Of a stretch of DNA of 64,000 nt, positions 48,571 through 58,880 are shown in pieces. The position numbers and the translations under genes were made by a program. Under the pieces are notes generated by a model, which was not told the origin of the DNA, ran no database searches, and was given only the letters and a program-made list of their open reading frames with translations. Source of the DNA: Methanosarcina sp. (GTDB lineage Archaea; Halobacteriota; Methanosarcinia; Methanosarcinales; Methanosarcinaceae); the NCBI RefSeq assembly GCF_028693135.1, contig NZ_JAQUVZ010000005.1, positions 92,831 to 156,830 on the forward strand, read 5' to 3'. The stretch's first letter is position 1, and each line of letters starts with the position of its first letter.

Positions 48571-50829
48571 ATGCAGCAGAAAAAAGAAAAATACCAGACT
48601 TCCAGCTCACAAAAACAAAAACGAAAAAGTTCGGACAGGAAGGGGCCGCAAACCCGTGAAAAAAGGGTAGAAAACAGGTCTCTGGATTTTAAAGAAAAAT
48701 CCTCTGCCAGAAAGAGCTCTGGCTCTGAAAGGCATCCGGATCCGGCTGTTTCAAAGAAAAAATTCTCTCCTCGTTTTGAATATGAAGATGACTACATTTT
48801 CTGGTGCAGAAAGTGCAACCTGCCCCTCATAGGGGAAGAGTGCGGGATCTGTGGCGGTAAAGGCGAGATACTCCATCTTTCTCAGCCAGCAGATGTCAGG
48901 TTCTGTTCCCCCTATGAGAGAGAACTTCTGTCCGGGCAGCTAATTTCCGCCTTCGATTGCGACCCTCTGGGAGACCGACTTATTCTCCTTAACAAAATTC
49001 CCGGAGAAGACAAAACTGACGAGGTTATAGTAGACGGTTTTATTTTCGGAGTGCTCCGTTTCGAACTTTCAAAAATGGACTATAGCTTTGAGCCTTCCCT
49101 TCAGGGAGCAAAAATCCTCCTCAAATCTGCTGAAGGCAGAAAAGTCGAGCTTAAGAAAACAAACAGGCACCTTAATGGAAAAAACGTGACACCAGGGCTC
49201 ATAGAGTCTTTTGCCGAAAACATTAAAGCAAGGGATTTTGTCCTTGTGACCGCAGGTAACCTTAGCGGATATGGAGTTTCTTACATTGACGGTGCGGATT
49301 TTGCAGCCCTGGAGAACCTGTCAAAGCCCGAAGCTCTATCCGGGACCGGAGTTCAACCTGAAGTAAGAGCCCCATCTGAAGTCAGTGCCCCATCTGAGTC
49401 CGAAAACGACTCCCCATCTGAGACCGGAACAAAAATTCTCAGAGTCAGAAAGGTTGACAGCAGCGAGGCGTCTCTGCACCCCGAGATTCCGGATTTAAGG
49501 GCATGCATAGAAGCTAACAAAAAACACCTGCAGGTCCTGGGGAAAAATGCCATCAACACCATCCGCGGGATTATTTCCAGAAACGAGCATCGGGATCTGC
49601 CTGTGTATGTTTCATTCAGCGGGGGAAAAGACAGTCTTGTGGTGCTGGACCTGGCAAAGTCTGCTCTCAAGCAGAGGGAGTTTAAGGCTTTTTTCCTGAA
49701 CACAGGAATCGAATTCCCTGAAACTGTGGAGTTTGCACGGGATTTATGCCGCGAAATGAAAGTCCCGCTTGAAGAAATGAGTGCAGGCTCCTCTTTCTGG
49801 GAGCAGGTAGAAAAGTTCGGGCCTCCTGCAAAGGATTTCCGCTGGTGCTGCAAGGTCTGCAAACTGGCGTCGGCAGGAGACCTGGACGCAGAAAAAGGAG
49901 CCTGTTCCCTTTCAGGAAAAGATGCTGCAAATGCAGTTGCTTATCTGACAATAGACGGCAAGCGGAAGCATGAATCCTTTTCCAGGGCAAGGATTGCGGC
50001 AAGTGAGACAAACCCCTTCGTCCCGAACCAGCTCAACATCTTCCCTATCAGGGATTGGCGGGCGCTTGAAGTCTGGCTCTATATCCACTGGAGAGGGCTT
50101 TCCTACAACCCGCTCTATGACCAGGGCTTTGAAAGGGTTGGATGCTGGCTCTGCCCGTCTGCCCTTGCTGCCGAGTATGCCAGGGTAAAAGAGCTGCATC
50201 CTGAGATGCACGCCAGGTGGAACGCCTTCCTGCTTGAGTGGGCAAAAAAGCACGGGCTTTCGGAAAAGTTCGTAGAGCATGGGTTCTGGCGCTGGAAAGA
50301 GCTGCCTCCGAAAATGCTAAGGCTGGCAGAAGAGCTTGGAATCTCTGTCCTTGCGGAAGATAAAGCTGAAGACTTTGAAATTGAGGTGGTGGGAGGAATT
50401 TCCCCCTGCAAAGCAGGAGGCTTTTCTGTCGAGGCAGGAGTCCGGGGCATCAGGGAAAAAGAAGCTGCGGATTTCATCAATGTGCTTGGAAAAACTGTTT
50501 ATGCAGAAGAACTGGGCATGCTGCTGGTTAAAACCGAAACCGGAACTGTGAAGTTTTTCTCGAATGGAAACCTGCTCGTAAGCTCGGAAACAAAGGAAAA
50601 AGCTGTCTGCCTTTTTAAAGAGGCTGCAAAACAGTTCATAAGGCTTTCCCGCTGTACGGGATGTGGTATATGTGAGAAAGCCTGTCCTGTAGGGGCAGTT
50701 TCAATTAAAGAAGGAAAGCCTCATGTAAGTGAAACCTGTATAAGGTGTGGAAAATGCATGGAGTCCTGCGTGGTAACCAGGTATTTTGATAAACTTGTTC
50801 CCGGGCTGGATGAAAAACTAAAAGTTTGA
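48571..50829 (+). CDS. PAPS-reductase-family protein with zinc ribbon, PUA-like and double 4Fe-4S domains
   Basis: 752 residues. A basic, low-complexity N terminus (1-75) precedes a zinc ribbon CRKCNLPL...CGICGG (about 79-96). A PUA-like RNA-binding fold follows (VIVDGFIFGVLRFELSKMDY, ARDFVLVTAGNLSGYGVSYI), then a variable linker and a PP-loop ATPase domain with SGGKDS near 350, the cysteine pair WCCKVCK and GCWLCPSA. The C terminus has two 4Fe-4S motifs CTGCGICEKACP and CIRCGKCMESC. Such fusions are restricted to methanogens and some other archaea. The PP loop plus PUA suggests RNA sulfuration rather than sulfate assimilation, an inference. Confidence 0.92.
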   Translation: MQQKKEKYQTSSSQKQKRKSSDRKGPQTREKRVENRSLDFKEKSSARKSSGSERHPDPAVSKKKFSPRFEYEDDYIFWCRKCNLPLIGEECGICGGKGEILHLSQPADVRFCSPYERELLSGQLISAFDCDPLGDRLILLNKIPGEDKTDEVIVDGFIFGVLRFELSKMDYSFEPSLQGAKILLKSAEGRKVELKKTNRHLNGKNVTPGLIESFAENIKARDFVLVTAGNLSGYGVSYIDGADFAALENLSKPEALSGTGVQPEVRAPSEVSAPSESENDSPSETGTKILRVRKVDSSEASLHPEIPDLRACIEANKKHLQVLGKNAINTIRGIISRNEHRDLPVYVSFSGGKDSLVVLDLAKSALKQREFKAFFLNTGIEFPETVEFARDLCREMKVPLEEMSAGSSFWEQVEKFGPPAKDFRWCCKVCKLASAGDLDAEKGACSLSGKDAANAVAYLTIDGKRKHESFSRARIAASETNPFVPNQLNIFPIRDWRALEVWLYIHWRGLSYNPLYDQGFERVGCWLCPSALAAEYARVKELHPEMHARWNAFLLEWAKKHGLSEKFVEHGFWRWKELPPKMLRLAEELGISVLAEDKAEDFEIEVVGGISPCKAGGFSVEAGVRGIREKEAADFINVLGKTVYAEELGMLLVKTETGTVKFFSNGNLLVSSETKEKAVCLFKEAAKQFIRLSRCTGCGICEKACPVGAVSIKEGKPHVSETCIRCGKCMESCVVTRYFDKLVPGLDEKLKV

Positions 50830-50857
50830 ACGGGAAAAAATGGATACTAAAAACTCT

Positions 50858-50898
50858 GGCTGTCTGTAATTAATCGAAATATATTATTTCGGGCAGCC
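50858..50898. terminator. Hairpin after the PAPS-reductase-family gene
   Basis: GGCTG and CAGCC enclose CGAAAT-ATATT-ATTTCG, a two-part stem 29 bases after the stop codon. It is a candidate transcript-end structure. The rest of 50899-51454 is AT-rich, with no gene seen. Confidence 0.45.
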
Positions 50899-51454
50899 TG
50901 AATGGCAGCTTTAACCTGTCCTGTTTAACCTGCGCCTGGCACGGCTTGAACCCATCGGTTTTGAGCAAATTAAAACGCAATCTTCAACCCTGCTGAAAAA
51001 AACATGTATTGGAAATCAACCGATTTGTATCGGGCAAATTGTAGTTTGGATAATCAAAAATCTGAATCTGGATAATCAAAAACTTGAATGATCAAAATTC
51101 GAATCCTGAGGTCTGAATTTGCTGTTCTGTTCATAATTCTATGATATTTTTAAATAGTTTCTAATTATATTTCCATATTATACCCGTAATCTTACCACAA
51201 CCTCTCAGACCAAAAACCTGCGAAACTTCCCGGAAATGCCTGATTATCCTGTTATTTGCCTGAACGGGCTCCGCACATACTGACTAAACTTTATACTAAT
51301 GAATCCAATAGTCTTTAGATTTAACTTCGAGCTTAACAATGTTTACATCCGGACTCATTTAAGACCTTTGTTTCCGGTTCTCGAATTTGATTATCTTTAC
51401 CCCTCATTTAATTGATTGAATTACTATCATATATTATCATAATGGAACTGAAGA

Positions 51455-52552
51455 ATGCGATTGAATTACCCACCTGACGGAGTCAGCCAGATTATTGCCA
51501 GCCGCTGGAAAATAGGAATAGCTCTTGCATTAGCTGTGCTTTTGTTCTTCGCTTTTCTGATCCTGTTGCCCCTGGCAGACGGAATAGTGCTTGGGATAGT
51601 CTTTGCTTATATTGCCAGACCTGTCCAGGTGAAATTTGGAAAGTACCGAAAAGTCGGGGCTCTTATGGCCAGCCTTTTCATTTTCATCCCTATAGTATTC
51701 ATTGTAGGAGCCGGAGTTGTTGAGATCCTTAACCAGGTCTCCTGGATTATTGAACACCAGGCTTCAGTCATGAGCGGAATTTTAGATTTTATAAATGCTC
51801 TGGAAATTCCTGCAACATATGTTGAAAGGATAAATACTGCTATCTGGAACCTTTTTACCTCCCTGCTACCCGCAGTTGGCAGCATAGGGCTAATCTCATA
51901 TGCTCAGAGCATCGGTCTCTTTGTTATTAATTTCATAGTTTCGATTTTCTTTTGTTATTTTCTGCTTGCCGATGGAGACAGGCTGTACTGTGCTTTTCTT
52001 GGCGTGATTCCAGGGGAGTACCAGAATACTGTAAACCGTTATGCGGCTCATCTGGACCTTATCCTGAGGGGAGTTTTTATAGGCAATGCTTACGCTGCCC
52101 TCATAGTAAGCGTAACTTCCGTAGCCGTTTTTTACGCTTTCGGATTTCCCCATGTGCTGGCACTTGCAACCCTTATCTTCATAGCATCGATTATCCCTCT
52201 TTTTGCCGGGTATATGGTGCTTGTGCCCCTATCTTTAATACGTTATTTAGAACAGGGTTTTGAAAGTGCATTTCTGTTTTTTGTGGTTTCTTCCCTTGTA
52301 ATTTATGGCCCTCCCGAACTGATCCTCAGGCCTTTTCTGACCGGCCTGAAGTCAAAGATCCATCCGATGCTGCTAATGCTTGCCTTCCTGGGAGGAGCTT
52401 TTGTGGGAGGAGTTGCAGGTTTTTTTGCAGCCCCCATTCTTCTGGGAGCCCTCGTTGCAGCCTACAGAGTTTATCAGGAGCAGATTCATCCTGAAATGGC
52501 AGCACAGGCTGACCTCTACCTCAAAAAATTGACAAAATACTGCAGGGACTGA
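51455..52552 (+). CDS. AI-2E/PerM-family membrane permease, second copy
   Basis: 365 residues with the same topology as the protein at 18362: paired N-terminal helices (IALALAVLLFFAFLILLPLA, GIVFAYIARPVQV), a long amphipathic middle region, FVINFIVSIFFCYFLLADGD, and the C-terminal HVLALATLIFIASIIPLFAG and GPPELILRPFLTGLKSKIHP. The two proteins are clearly homologous but far diverged. The substrate is unknown. It stands alone between terminators and thrS. Confidence 0.9.
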   Translation: MRLNYPPDGVSQIIASRWKIGIALALAVLLFFAFLILLPLADGIVLGIVFAYIARPVQVKFGKYRKVGALMASLFIFIPIVFIVGAGVVEILNQVSWIIEHQASVMSGILDFINALEIPATYVERINTAIWNLFTSLLPAVGSIGLISYAQSIGLFVINFIVSIFFCYFLLADGDRLYCAFLGVIPGEYQNTVNRYAAHLDLILRGVFIGNAYAALIVSVTSVAVFYAFGFPHVLALATLIFIASIIPLFAGYMVLVPLSLIRYLEQGFESAFLFFVVSSLVIYGPPELILRPFLTGLKSKIHPMLLMLAFLGGAFVGGVAGFFAAPILLGALVAAYRVYQEQIHPEMAAQADLYLKKLTKYCRD

Positions 52553-52815
52553 TTGATAAAAATAGATTTCACTGAGGCGAAAGGGATTGCTTTATATCAT
52601 TGCAGGATGTTAGGACTGTCATATATTCTTCTTAACTTCCTTTAATCAATATCTACTGACGGGTACAGACCTCAAATAGTTCTGAAATCAGATCATAGTA
52701 TTAAGTCGTCATACAAGCCGTAATACTATCATTTAATACTGTTTGAGCCTCTGTTTGATCCAGAACCAAAGCCAATTCGGGAAACATATTCGGCTTAGAA
52801 AACACAGGTGATAGA

Positions 52816-54723
52816 ATGCAGTTATTGCTCATTCACTCTGACTATATTGAATACCAAACCAAAAAACAAACTCCAGTTGCTGAAAAAATCGAAGAGTCCT
52901 TAAAGTCAGGCAGACTTGAGGAAGCCCTCACCGCTTTTACGGCTGTGGAAAGCGTGGATGAACTAAATCCAGAAGAAGCCATAGAAAAAGCTGTGTCTGA
53001 AATCGAAAAGGTTGCAGCTCAGGTCAAAACCGACCGCATAATGCTTTATCCATATGCCCACCTGAGCTCTGACCTTTCCTCTCCAAAAGTTGCAGTAGAG
53101 GTCTTAAAAGGCATTGAGAAAGCCCTCTCCGGAAAATTTGAGGTCAAACGGGCTCCTTTTGGATGGTACAAAGCCTTTACTGTAAGCTGTAAAGGGCACC
53201 CCCTCTCCGAACTTTCCAGGAGCATCCGTCCCGAGGGGACCGCAAAAGCAGTATGCAAAACTGTGGCAGTAGAGGAAAAAGAAGAGGTAGTTTCCGAAGC
53301 TTTGAAAGCCGAAGGTACTGCCAGATCCTACTGGCGCATCCTGACTCTGGACGGGGAACTCCATGAAGTCGAGAGCTTTGACCTCACCCCTTATCCAAAA
53401 CTTCAGAAGTTTGTGAATTATGAAATGTCCAAAAGCAGGGCAGTTGAGCGTGCTCCTCCCCATGTTGAACTCATGCGGAGGCTTGAGCTTGCAGACTACG
53501 AGCCAGGGTCCGACTCCGGAAACATGCGCTATTACCCAAAGGGAAGGCTTGTTAAGTCCCTCCTTGAAAACTACGTGCTTGATGTCGCAACCGATTTTGG
53601 GGCAATGGAAGTTGAAACTCCCATCATGTACGATATGAACCACCCGACTCTCAAGAAGTACCTTGACAGGTTCCCTGCAAGGCAGTATTCTATTGAGTCT
53701 GATAAGCGGCAGATGTTCCTGCGTTTTGCGGCATGCTTCGGGCAATTCCTGATGAACCACGACATGACGATCTCCTACAAAAACCTGCCTTTAAGGATGA
53801 TCGAAATGACCCGCTACAGTTTCAGAAAGGAACAGCGCGGGGAACTTGTGGGTTTAAGAAGGCTCAGGGCTTTTACCATGCCTGATATGCACACTCTCTG
53901 TGAGGACATGGATCAGGCTGTAAACCAGTTCAAACAGCAGTATGACCTCTGCATCGACGTGCTTGAAAATATGGGGATACACGTTGACGATTATGAAGTT
54001 GCCATCCGTTTCACCAGAGACTTCTATGAGTCCAATAAAGACCTGGTAATCAGCATGGCAAAGACCGTTAACAAGCCCGTGCTTGTGGAGATGTGGGACA
54101 CCCGTTTCTTCTACTTCGTGCTCAAATTCGAGTTTAACTTTGTAGATGCCCTTGACAAGGCAAGTGCCCTTTCCACTGTCCAGATCGATGTGGAAAATGC
54201 CGAAAGGTATGATATCTCTTATGCGAGCGCAGATGGCAAACTGGAGAGACCGACCGTTCTCCACTGCTCTCCAAGCGGAGCAATCGAACGCTGTATCTAT
54301 GCTCTCCTTGAAAAGGCTGCAATGGAAACCGAAGAAGGAAAAGTACCTATGCTGCCTTTATGGCTTTCTCCCACTCAGGTAAGGGTTGTGCCGGTTTCCG
54401 AAAAACACCTCTCTTTTGCCGAAGAGTTTTCAAAGAAAATGGACTGCAGGGTTGATGTTGATGACCGCGACCTGTCCATAGGAAAGAAGGTAAGGGAAGC
54501 GGGCAGGGAATGGGTGCCGTATGTTGTGGTTATTGGAGATAAAGAAATAGAGGAAGGTACGATTAACGTAACCGTCCGGTCCGAGTCCGAACAGAATAAA
54601 CCTAAAAAAGTTCAGATGACCCCGGAAGAACTGAATACCCGCATAAAAGAAGAAACTGCTGGCAAGCCCTACAGAAAGCTGCCTCTTGCAAAGTATCTTT
54701 CTGCAAGACCAAAGTTCTTCTAA
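52816..54723 (+). CDS. thrS: Threonyl-tRNA synthetase, archaeal type
   Basis: 635 residues. It charges tRNA-Thr with threonine. The N-terminal 140 residues ([36 protein letters not shown]) are the archaeal D-aminoacyl-tRNA-deacylase-like editing domain, not the bacterial TGS/SAD pair. The class II core has motif 2 [16 protein letters not shown], zinc ligands in [18 protein letters not shown] and [12 protein letters not shown], and motif 3 in the latter. The anticodon domain is [18 protein letters not shown] onward. Start by ATG after GGTGATAGA. It is monocistronic in this window; the upstream 263 bases show no leader motif I can name. Confidence 0.97.
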   Translation: MQLLLIHSDYIEYQTKKQTPVAEKIEESLKSGRLEEALTAFTAVESVDELNPEEAIEKAVSEIEKVAAQVKTDRIMLYPYAHLSSDLSSPKVAVEVLKGIEKALSGKFEVKRAPFGWYKAFTVSCKGHPLSELSRSIRPEGTAKAVCKTVAVEEKEEVVSEALKAEGTARSYWRILTLDGELHEVESFDLTPYPKLQKFVNYEMSKSRAVERAPPHVELMRRLELADYEPGSDSGNMRYYPKGRLVKSLLENYVLDVATDFGAMEVETPIMYDMNHPTLKKYLDRFPARQYSIESDKRQMFLRFAACFGQFLMNHDMTISYKNLPLRMIEMTRYSFRKEQRGELVGLRRLRAFTMPDMHTLCEDMDQAVNQFKQQYDLCIDVLENMGIHVDDYEVAIRFTRDFYESNKDLVISMAKTVNKPVLVEMWDTRFFYFVLKFEFNFVDALDKASALSTVQIDVENAERYDISYASADGKLERPTVLHCSPSGAIERCIYALLEKAAMETEEGKVPMLPLWLSPTQVRVVPVSEKHLSFAEEFSKKMDCRVDVDDRDLSIGKKVREAGREWVPYVVVIGDKEIEEGTINVTVRSESEQNKPKKVQMTPEELNTRIKEETAGKPYRKLPLAKYLSARPKFF

Positions 54724-54867
54724 ACTCTTTCAAATTTCCTTTTCCGGAAGATTTCAAAGGATAGAGGACCTCTGCAACGAGCCTTTTCCTTTGACTTTTC
54801 CGGCACATAAATTGTTGCAGTTCCTGATTTCAGCAAGCTTACATTTCCATAGTCTCTTTGCTATCAT

Positions 54868-54935
54868 GTTCGTTAGATGTTCGTTAGAAGTTCGTTAGAA
54901 GTTCGTTAGATATTCGTTAGAAGTTCGTTAGATAT
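54868..54935. repeat. 11-bp tandem repeat, six units
   Basis: GTTCGTTAGAA/T repeats six times with a strict period of 11, lying about 145 bases after the thrS stop. The gap 54724-55301 holds no gene. Confidence 0.85.
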
Positions 54936-55301
54936 TCAGATTATTTAAATTCCACAACTTTATATTATAGTAATTCTTATACTGCCGTAATTCTTATATC
55001 ACCGTAGTTCATATTACTGAAAAAGGATTTCTTTTAACTAAAAGCAGTTCAAACATACTCTTTTCGATTTTGTAACGAAAGGGGATGACCCAGGTTTTCT
55101 GGACTGAAGTTTTTTATCCGTTATTTTGTAGTAAGGGGAATTAATTCTTAGAATATTTCCAGTTGCATGCACTGTTTCCTGTGCATGGAGCATGCAGTTT
55201 TCCGGAAAACTTTTTGAAAGGTAGCTTTCTGGTATTAGTAAATATGAAAAAATTAAAAGGGTTAAATCTCATAAAGTGAAAAGCGTGAGGACAGCGTACT
55301 G

Positions 55302-57506
55302 ATGACAATTTCAAATGAAGCCTCAGCCGGCATGGAAACCGTCGAGCTCGAGCCCTTGAGGGAAGATAAAAAGAAAATCTTTGAGGATATTCTGGAATAT
55401 TTTGAAACCCATCAGAGAGGCTATATCAAAGTCCCCACTGGTTGGGGCAAGACCTTTCTTTCAAAACATATTATGAAAAAATATTACGAGGAAGGAAAAC
55501 TTGTACTTTTCCTGATTTCGAAAAACAATCCTCTTCTTAGCCAGACTTACTACAACAGGAAGAGAACCGCCCCCCTCTTTCCCAATAGTGCGCTCCTCTC
55601 TTCCGAACAGAAGGTAGCTAGAAAAGAGATTGCAGAAGCCCTTAAAAAATCCGGGCAGGAAAAAGGCGAAGGCTTTGTACTCTTTGCCTCTCTGCAGACA
55701 GTACTCGGAAAACAGGCATCCGAAATCAGAGAACTGCTTCTTGAATATACCGACCTTGCAATCGTGGATGAGATCCACAACTTCATTAATAACAGGGGAA
55801 ACAACTTTCTTAATGAATTAGGAGAACGGACTAAAATCCTGGGGATGACTGCAACTCCTTTCCAGGGTGTGGTCGGAAATGTCAAATTCGTGGACGAAAT
55901 TGCCGGGGATATGAAAGAGGTCTATGCAAAGACTCTTCCTGAGTGTATCCTTGACGAAGAACTTGCACCCCTTAAGTATACGATTGCTGAAAGTTCGGAG
56001 GATATATTTGAGATCTTCGATTTTGAGAAAGGGCTAGATGAACTTGACAGGCAGGACCTTTACCTTGACTGTAGCACTGTTGACAAATTGAAAAAAGTTA
56101 TCCGTAGAACCCAGCTCGCAAAAGATGTGTACGATTCGATGGTAAAGCAGAGGAACACAAAGACCCTTGTCTTCTGCGCCCCTGTCCGGAAACGTGTTTA
56201 TGGAGCCGGGGAAGACGGAGAGGAAATCAATGCGTTTCATGCAAAGCTCACTGCCTCAGTTTTCAACGGGGAAATCTCTACCCTGGAATTGGAAAAGGAC
56301 TCTGACCCTGTCTTACCTCTTGATTTTGAGAATTATACTCCAGAAGGGGAGTTCACATATGCCGCTTTTATGACCTCTGAACTGCCTAAGGAAGAACAGA
56401 GTTCTCTTCTTGCAGCTTTCAGAGAGACAGGAAAGCCGCCCTATGTCCTGTGCACGGTCGGCATGCTGATCGAAGGCTTTGATTTTCCGGGGCTTGAAAA
56501 CCTTATCCTTCTGCGGCCAACCCTGAGTATGCGGCTCTTTGAACAGCAGATAGGAAGGGTTACAAGGCTTTCTCCGGCTTCCGGGAAGGATAGGGGAAGC
56601 ATCTTTGAGATCGCGGACAACATCGATTCCCTCTATCAGCATTTCGGAGAAGGGGTTTTCAACGGGGAAAAGGTTGACCAGGTACAGATGCTCCAGCCTG
56701 AAATTCGCCTCGAAGAGCTTTTCTCCGAAGGAGATGCAGCCCGGGCAATTGAGGAAGGAAAAATAGAAATTTGCAAGGTAGACTTCAGTAACTTCAGAAA
56801 AGGAAAAGGAAAAGGAAAAGGAAAGGGAAAGGATGTACAGGCAGAAGAGGTCCCTGTCAGGCTTCCCCCAACTGCTCTCAGGGCAAAATATTTCTCGCGT
56901 CTTCTTGCCATAACCGAGGAAAAGGATATAGGAGCTTTTGAACGGGAAAAGCGGGAACTTATGCGGGGAGCCTTGAGGTTCAGGGTCAGGGAACTCAGAG
57001 ACGCAGAAGAGCTCGCAAATCTTTCCACCCAGATAAACAAGCTCAAGAGGGAAGCCTACGAAGACCGCAGGTTAGGGGATGTTTCAAGACAGCACAAGCC
57101 CAAAGTCTTCGGGGAAATTGAATGGCTCCTGAAACTTCAGGCTTTAAATTCCCTGAAGTATTACGGTGCGCGTATTTCGATGCCCGAGAAAAATAAAATT
57201 TTAAGGACCCTGGGATTCGACCCTGATATCAGGAAGCTAGACAGCTACAGGCTAAAGTGCCTGAAAATTGGTTCTGCCCAGAAAACGATTCCGGAACTTG
57301 TCAAAGTTCTCGGGTTCGTAAGCCGCCTATCATCTTCCGAAACCTACCAATTCCTTGATAAAAAGAAAAAAGAACAGTGGAAAAGAGAGTTTTTGCCTGC
57401 AATCTACTGGGGTTTCTGCTTTATTGACGATTCTTCGGAACTCAGGGAGCTTTTCGAGTCCACAGAATGGGACAGGCGGGTCAAAAACATTATCAGGCAG
57501 AAGTAA
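55302..57506 (+). CDS. Superfamily 2 DEAD/DEAH-box helicase
   Basis: 734 residues. Walker A VPTGWGKTFLSKHI, motif II DEIH in LAIVDEIHNFINN, motif III GMTATPFQG, and motif VI EQQIGRVTRLS define an SF2 helicase of the UvsW/COG1061 type. The C-terminal 250 residues are helical with no named domain, preceded by a Gly-Lys linker (FRKGKGKGKGKGKD) encoded by a six-base repeat. The motif IV region has a long insert after LVFCAPVRKR. The substrate could be recombination or repair intermediates. The start ATG follows GTGAGGA. It is monocistronic and followed by the paired-hairpin element. Confidence 0.9.
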   Translation: MTISNEASAGMETVELEPLREDKKKIFEDILEYFETHQRGYIKVPTGWGKTFLSKHIMKKYYEEGKLVLFLISKNNPLLSQTYYNRKRTAPLFPNSALLSSEQKVARKEIAEALKKSGQEKGEGFVLFASLQTVLGKQASEIRELLLEYTDLAIVDEIHNFINNRGNNFLNELGERTKILGMTATPFQGVVGNVKFVDEIAGDMKEVYAKTLPECILDEELAPLKYTIAESSEDIFEIFDFEKGLDELDRQDLYLDCSTVDKLKKVIRRTQLAKDVYDSMVKQRNTKTLVFCAPVRKRVYGAGEDGEEINAFHAKLTASVFNGEISTLELEKDSDPVLPLDFENYTPEGEFTYAAFMTSELPKEEQSSLLAAFRETGKPPYVLCTVGMLIEGFDFPGLENLILLRPTLSMRLFEQQIGRVTRLSPASGKDRGSIFEIADNIDSLYQHFGEGVFNGEKVDQVQMLQPEIRLEELFSEGDAARAIEEGKIEICKVDFSNFRKGKGKGKGKGKDVQAEEVPVRLPPTALRAKYFSRLLAITEEKDIGAFEREKRELMRGALRFRVRELRDAEELANLSTQINKLKREAYEDRRLGDVSRQHKPKVFGEIEWLLKLQALNSLKYYGARISMPEKNKILRTLGFDPDIRKLDSYRLKCLKIGSAQKTIPELVKVLGFVSRLSSSETYQFLDKKKKEQWKREFLPAIYWGFCFIDDSSELRELFESTEWDRRVKNIIRQK

Positions 57507-57574
57507 ACTGCTGGCCCCTGATTTCATGCTTGTATTAAGAGAAACTGAATACGGAAATGTTTTCCTGATCCAAC

Positions 57575-57859
57575 AAATACTTCCCTTGACCCCGGAACTC
57601 GAATTAAAATTTATAGATAATTATAAACGCCTCCGCCAGCTTGTCTGGCGGCCCTGCAAAAAAAACATAAAAAATAATTTAGAATGAAAAAAGACTCAAA
57701 AAAAGTGTTTTTTATATAAAATTTGATTTGTTTGTTTTTTGTTTGTTTTTATAACTTCTTCGATAGTTTTTATTTTCGGTTTTTTTCTTCTTTTTTGTCT
57801 TTTTGGGAACTGCCGCTCTCCTGCGTCGAGCGTGACAAAAATGACTTAAAACAGCTAAT
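57575..57859. repeat. Paired-hairpin intergenic element, copy 2 (about 285 bp)
   Basis: It starts AAATACTTCCCTTGACCCC, has the hairpin CCGCCAG-CTTGT-CTGGCGG at about 57633-57651, a T-rich middle, the second hairpin GCCGCTCTCCTGCGTCGAGC near 57815, and ends by AGCTAAT at 57853. It matches the element at 30013-30318 in order and spacing. The second hairpins also resemble the repeats at 4.3, 4.8 and 6.2 kb. It occupies most of the gap 57507-58035. Confidence 0.8.
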
Positions 57860-58035
57860 GACCCTGTACGGGTCAGATGGGTCAGATATATCTCTACAGT
57901 TTAGTTTTCTTGATTGAAGACAACTACTTGCTATAATGGATTTGAGAGGGATATTCACAGGCAAAGAAAAGTAATTAATGCTGGTTGGGTATATATCTGC
58001 CCTTAACATGATTTGCCTTAACAGGATTTGATATA

Positions 58036-58854
58036 ATGGCTCACATTATCATTGATAAGGACCTCTGCACGAGGTGCGGCATTTGTGTAAAGATATGCCC
58101 TTCAGGTATCATCGATCCAGTTGATGAGGCTCATCTTCCGCAGGTGAAGGACGAAAACATTTTACGCTGCCTCTATTGCGGGCACTGCGAGGTTTTTTGC
58201 CCGTCTGAGGCTCTCATTTTGGACCTCCGTCCTGATGAGAAGGTCCCCCTGCCTGTTGGTGCCGGTACCATCTCCCAGGTGGACATAAAGTATTATCTCA
58301 AGAAACGCAGGTCTGTGCGGCATTTTACCCGAGATCCCGTTCCAAGGGAGAAAATTCTTGAAGTCCTCGATATTGCCCGCTACGCCGCTTCCGGAACCAA
58401 CGGACAGCCGGTGCAGTGGCTGGTCGTCCATGATCCGGAGAAAGTCAGGAAGATTGCCGGGCTCACCATCGAATGGATGAAGAGCCTTGTGAACACCCCT
58501 CACCCGATGAGCGGTTACGTACCTGCACTTATTTCGGCATGGGAGCAGGGATACGATGTCATCTGCCGGGACGCTCCACACCTGCTTTTCGCCCATATCC
58601 CTGAGAATAGCCCGATTGCACCTGTCGATGCTATCATCGCCCTTACCCATTTTGATATAGCTGCTCCAGCATTCGGAATCGGCACCTGCTGGGCTGGCTT
58701 TGTTGCGGCGGCTACCATGTTCTACGAACCTCTCCAGAAGGAACTCGACCTGCCCGCAGGACGAAAGTTTGCCTATGCAATGATGTTTGGCAACCCGACA
58801 TACAAAGTATACGGAATCCCTCGCAGGAAGCCCCTTGAAGTAACATGGAAGTAA
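58036..58854 (+). CDS. Nitroreductase-family protein with N-terminal double-cluster ferredoxin
   Basis: 272 residues. Residues 1-70 carry two 4Fe-4S motifs, CTRCGICVKICPSG and CLYCGHCEVFCPSE. Residues 85-270 are a nitroreductase FMN domain: KKRRSVRHFTRDPVPREKIL, then AASGTNGQPVQWLVV and GTCWAGFVAAAT. It likely passes electrons from ferredoxin or iron-sulfur clusters to an FMN-bound substrate. The family is common in methanogens and clostridia; the substrate is unknown. No clear ribosome site precedes the ATG. Confidence 0.93.
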   Translation: MAHIIIDKDLCTRCGICVKICPSGIIDPVDEAHLPQVKDENILRCLYCGHCEVFCPSEALILDLRPDEKVPLPVGAGTISQVDIKYYLKKRRSVRHFTRDPVPREKILEVLDIARYAASGTNGQPVQWLVVHDPEKVRKIAGLTIEWMKSLVNTPHPMSGYVPALISAWEQGYDVICRDAPHLLFAHIPENSPIAPVDAIIALTHFDIAAPAFGIGTCWAGFVAAATMFYEPLQKELDLPAGRKFAYAMMFGNPTYKVYGIPRRKPLEVTWK

Positions 58855-58880
58855 GGTTTTTGAAAGGGTTGAGGGACGTT

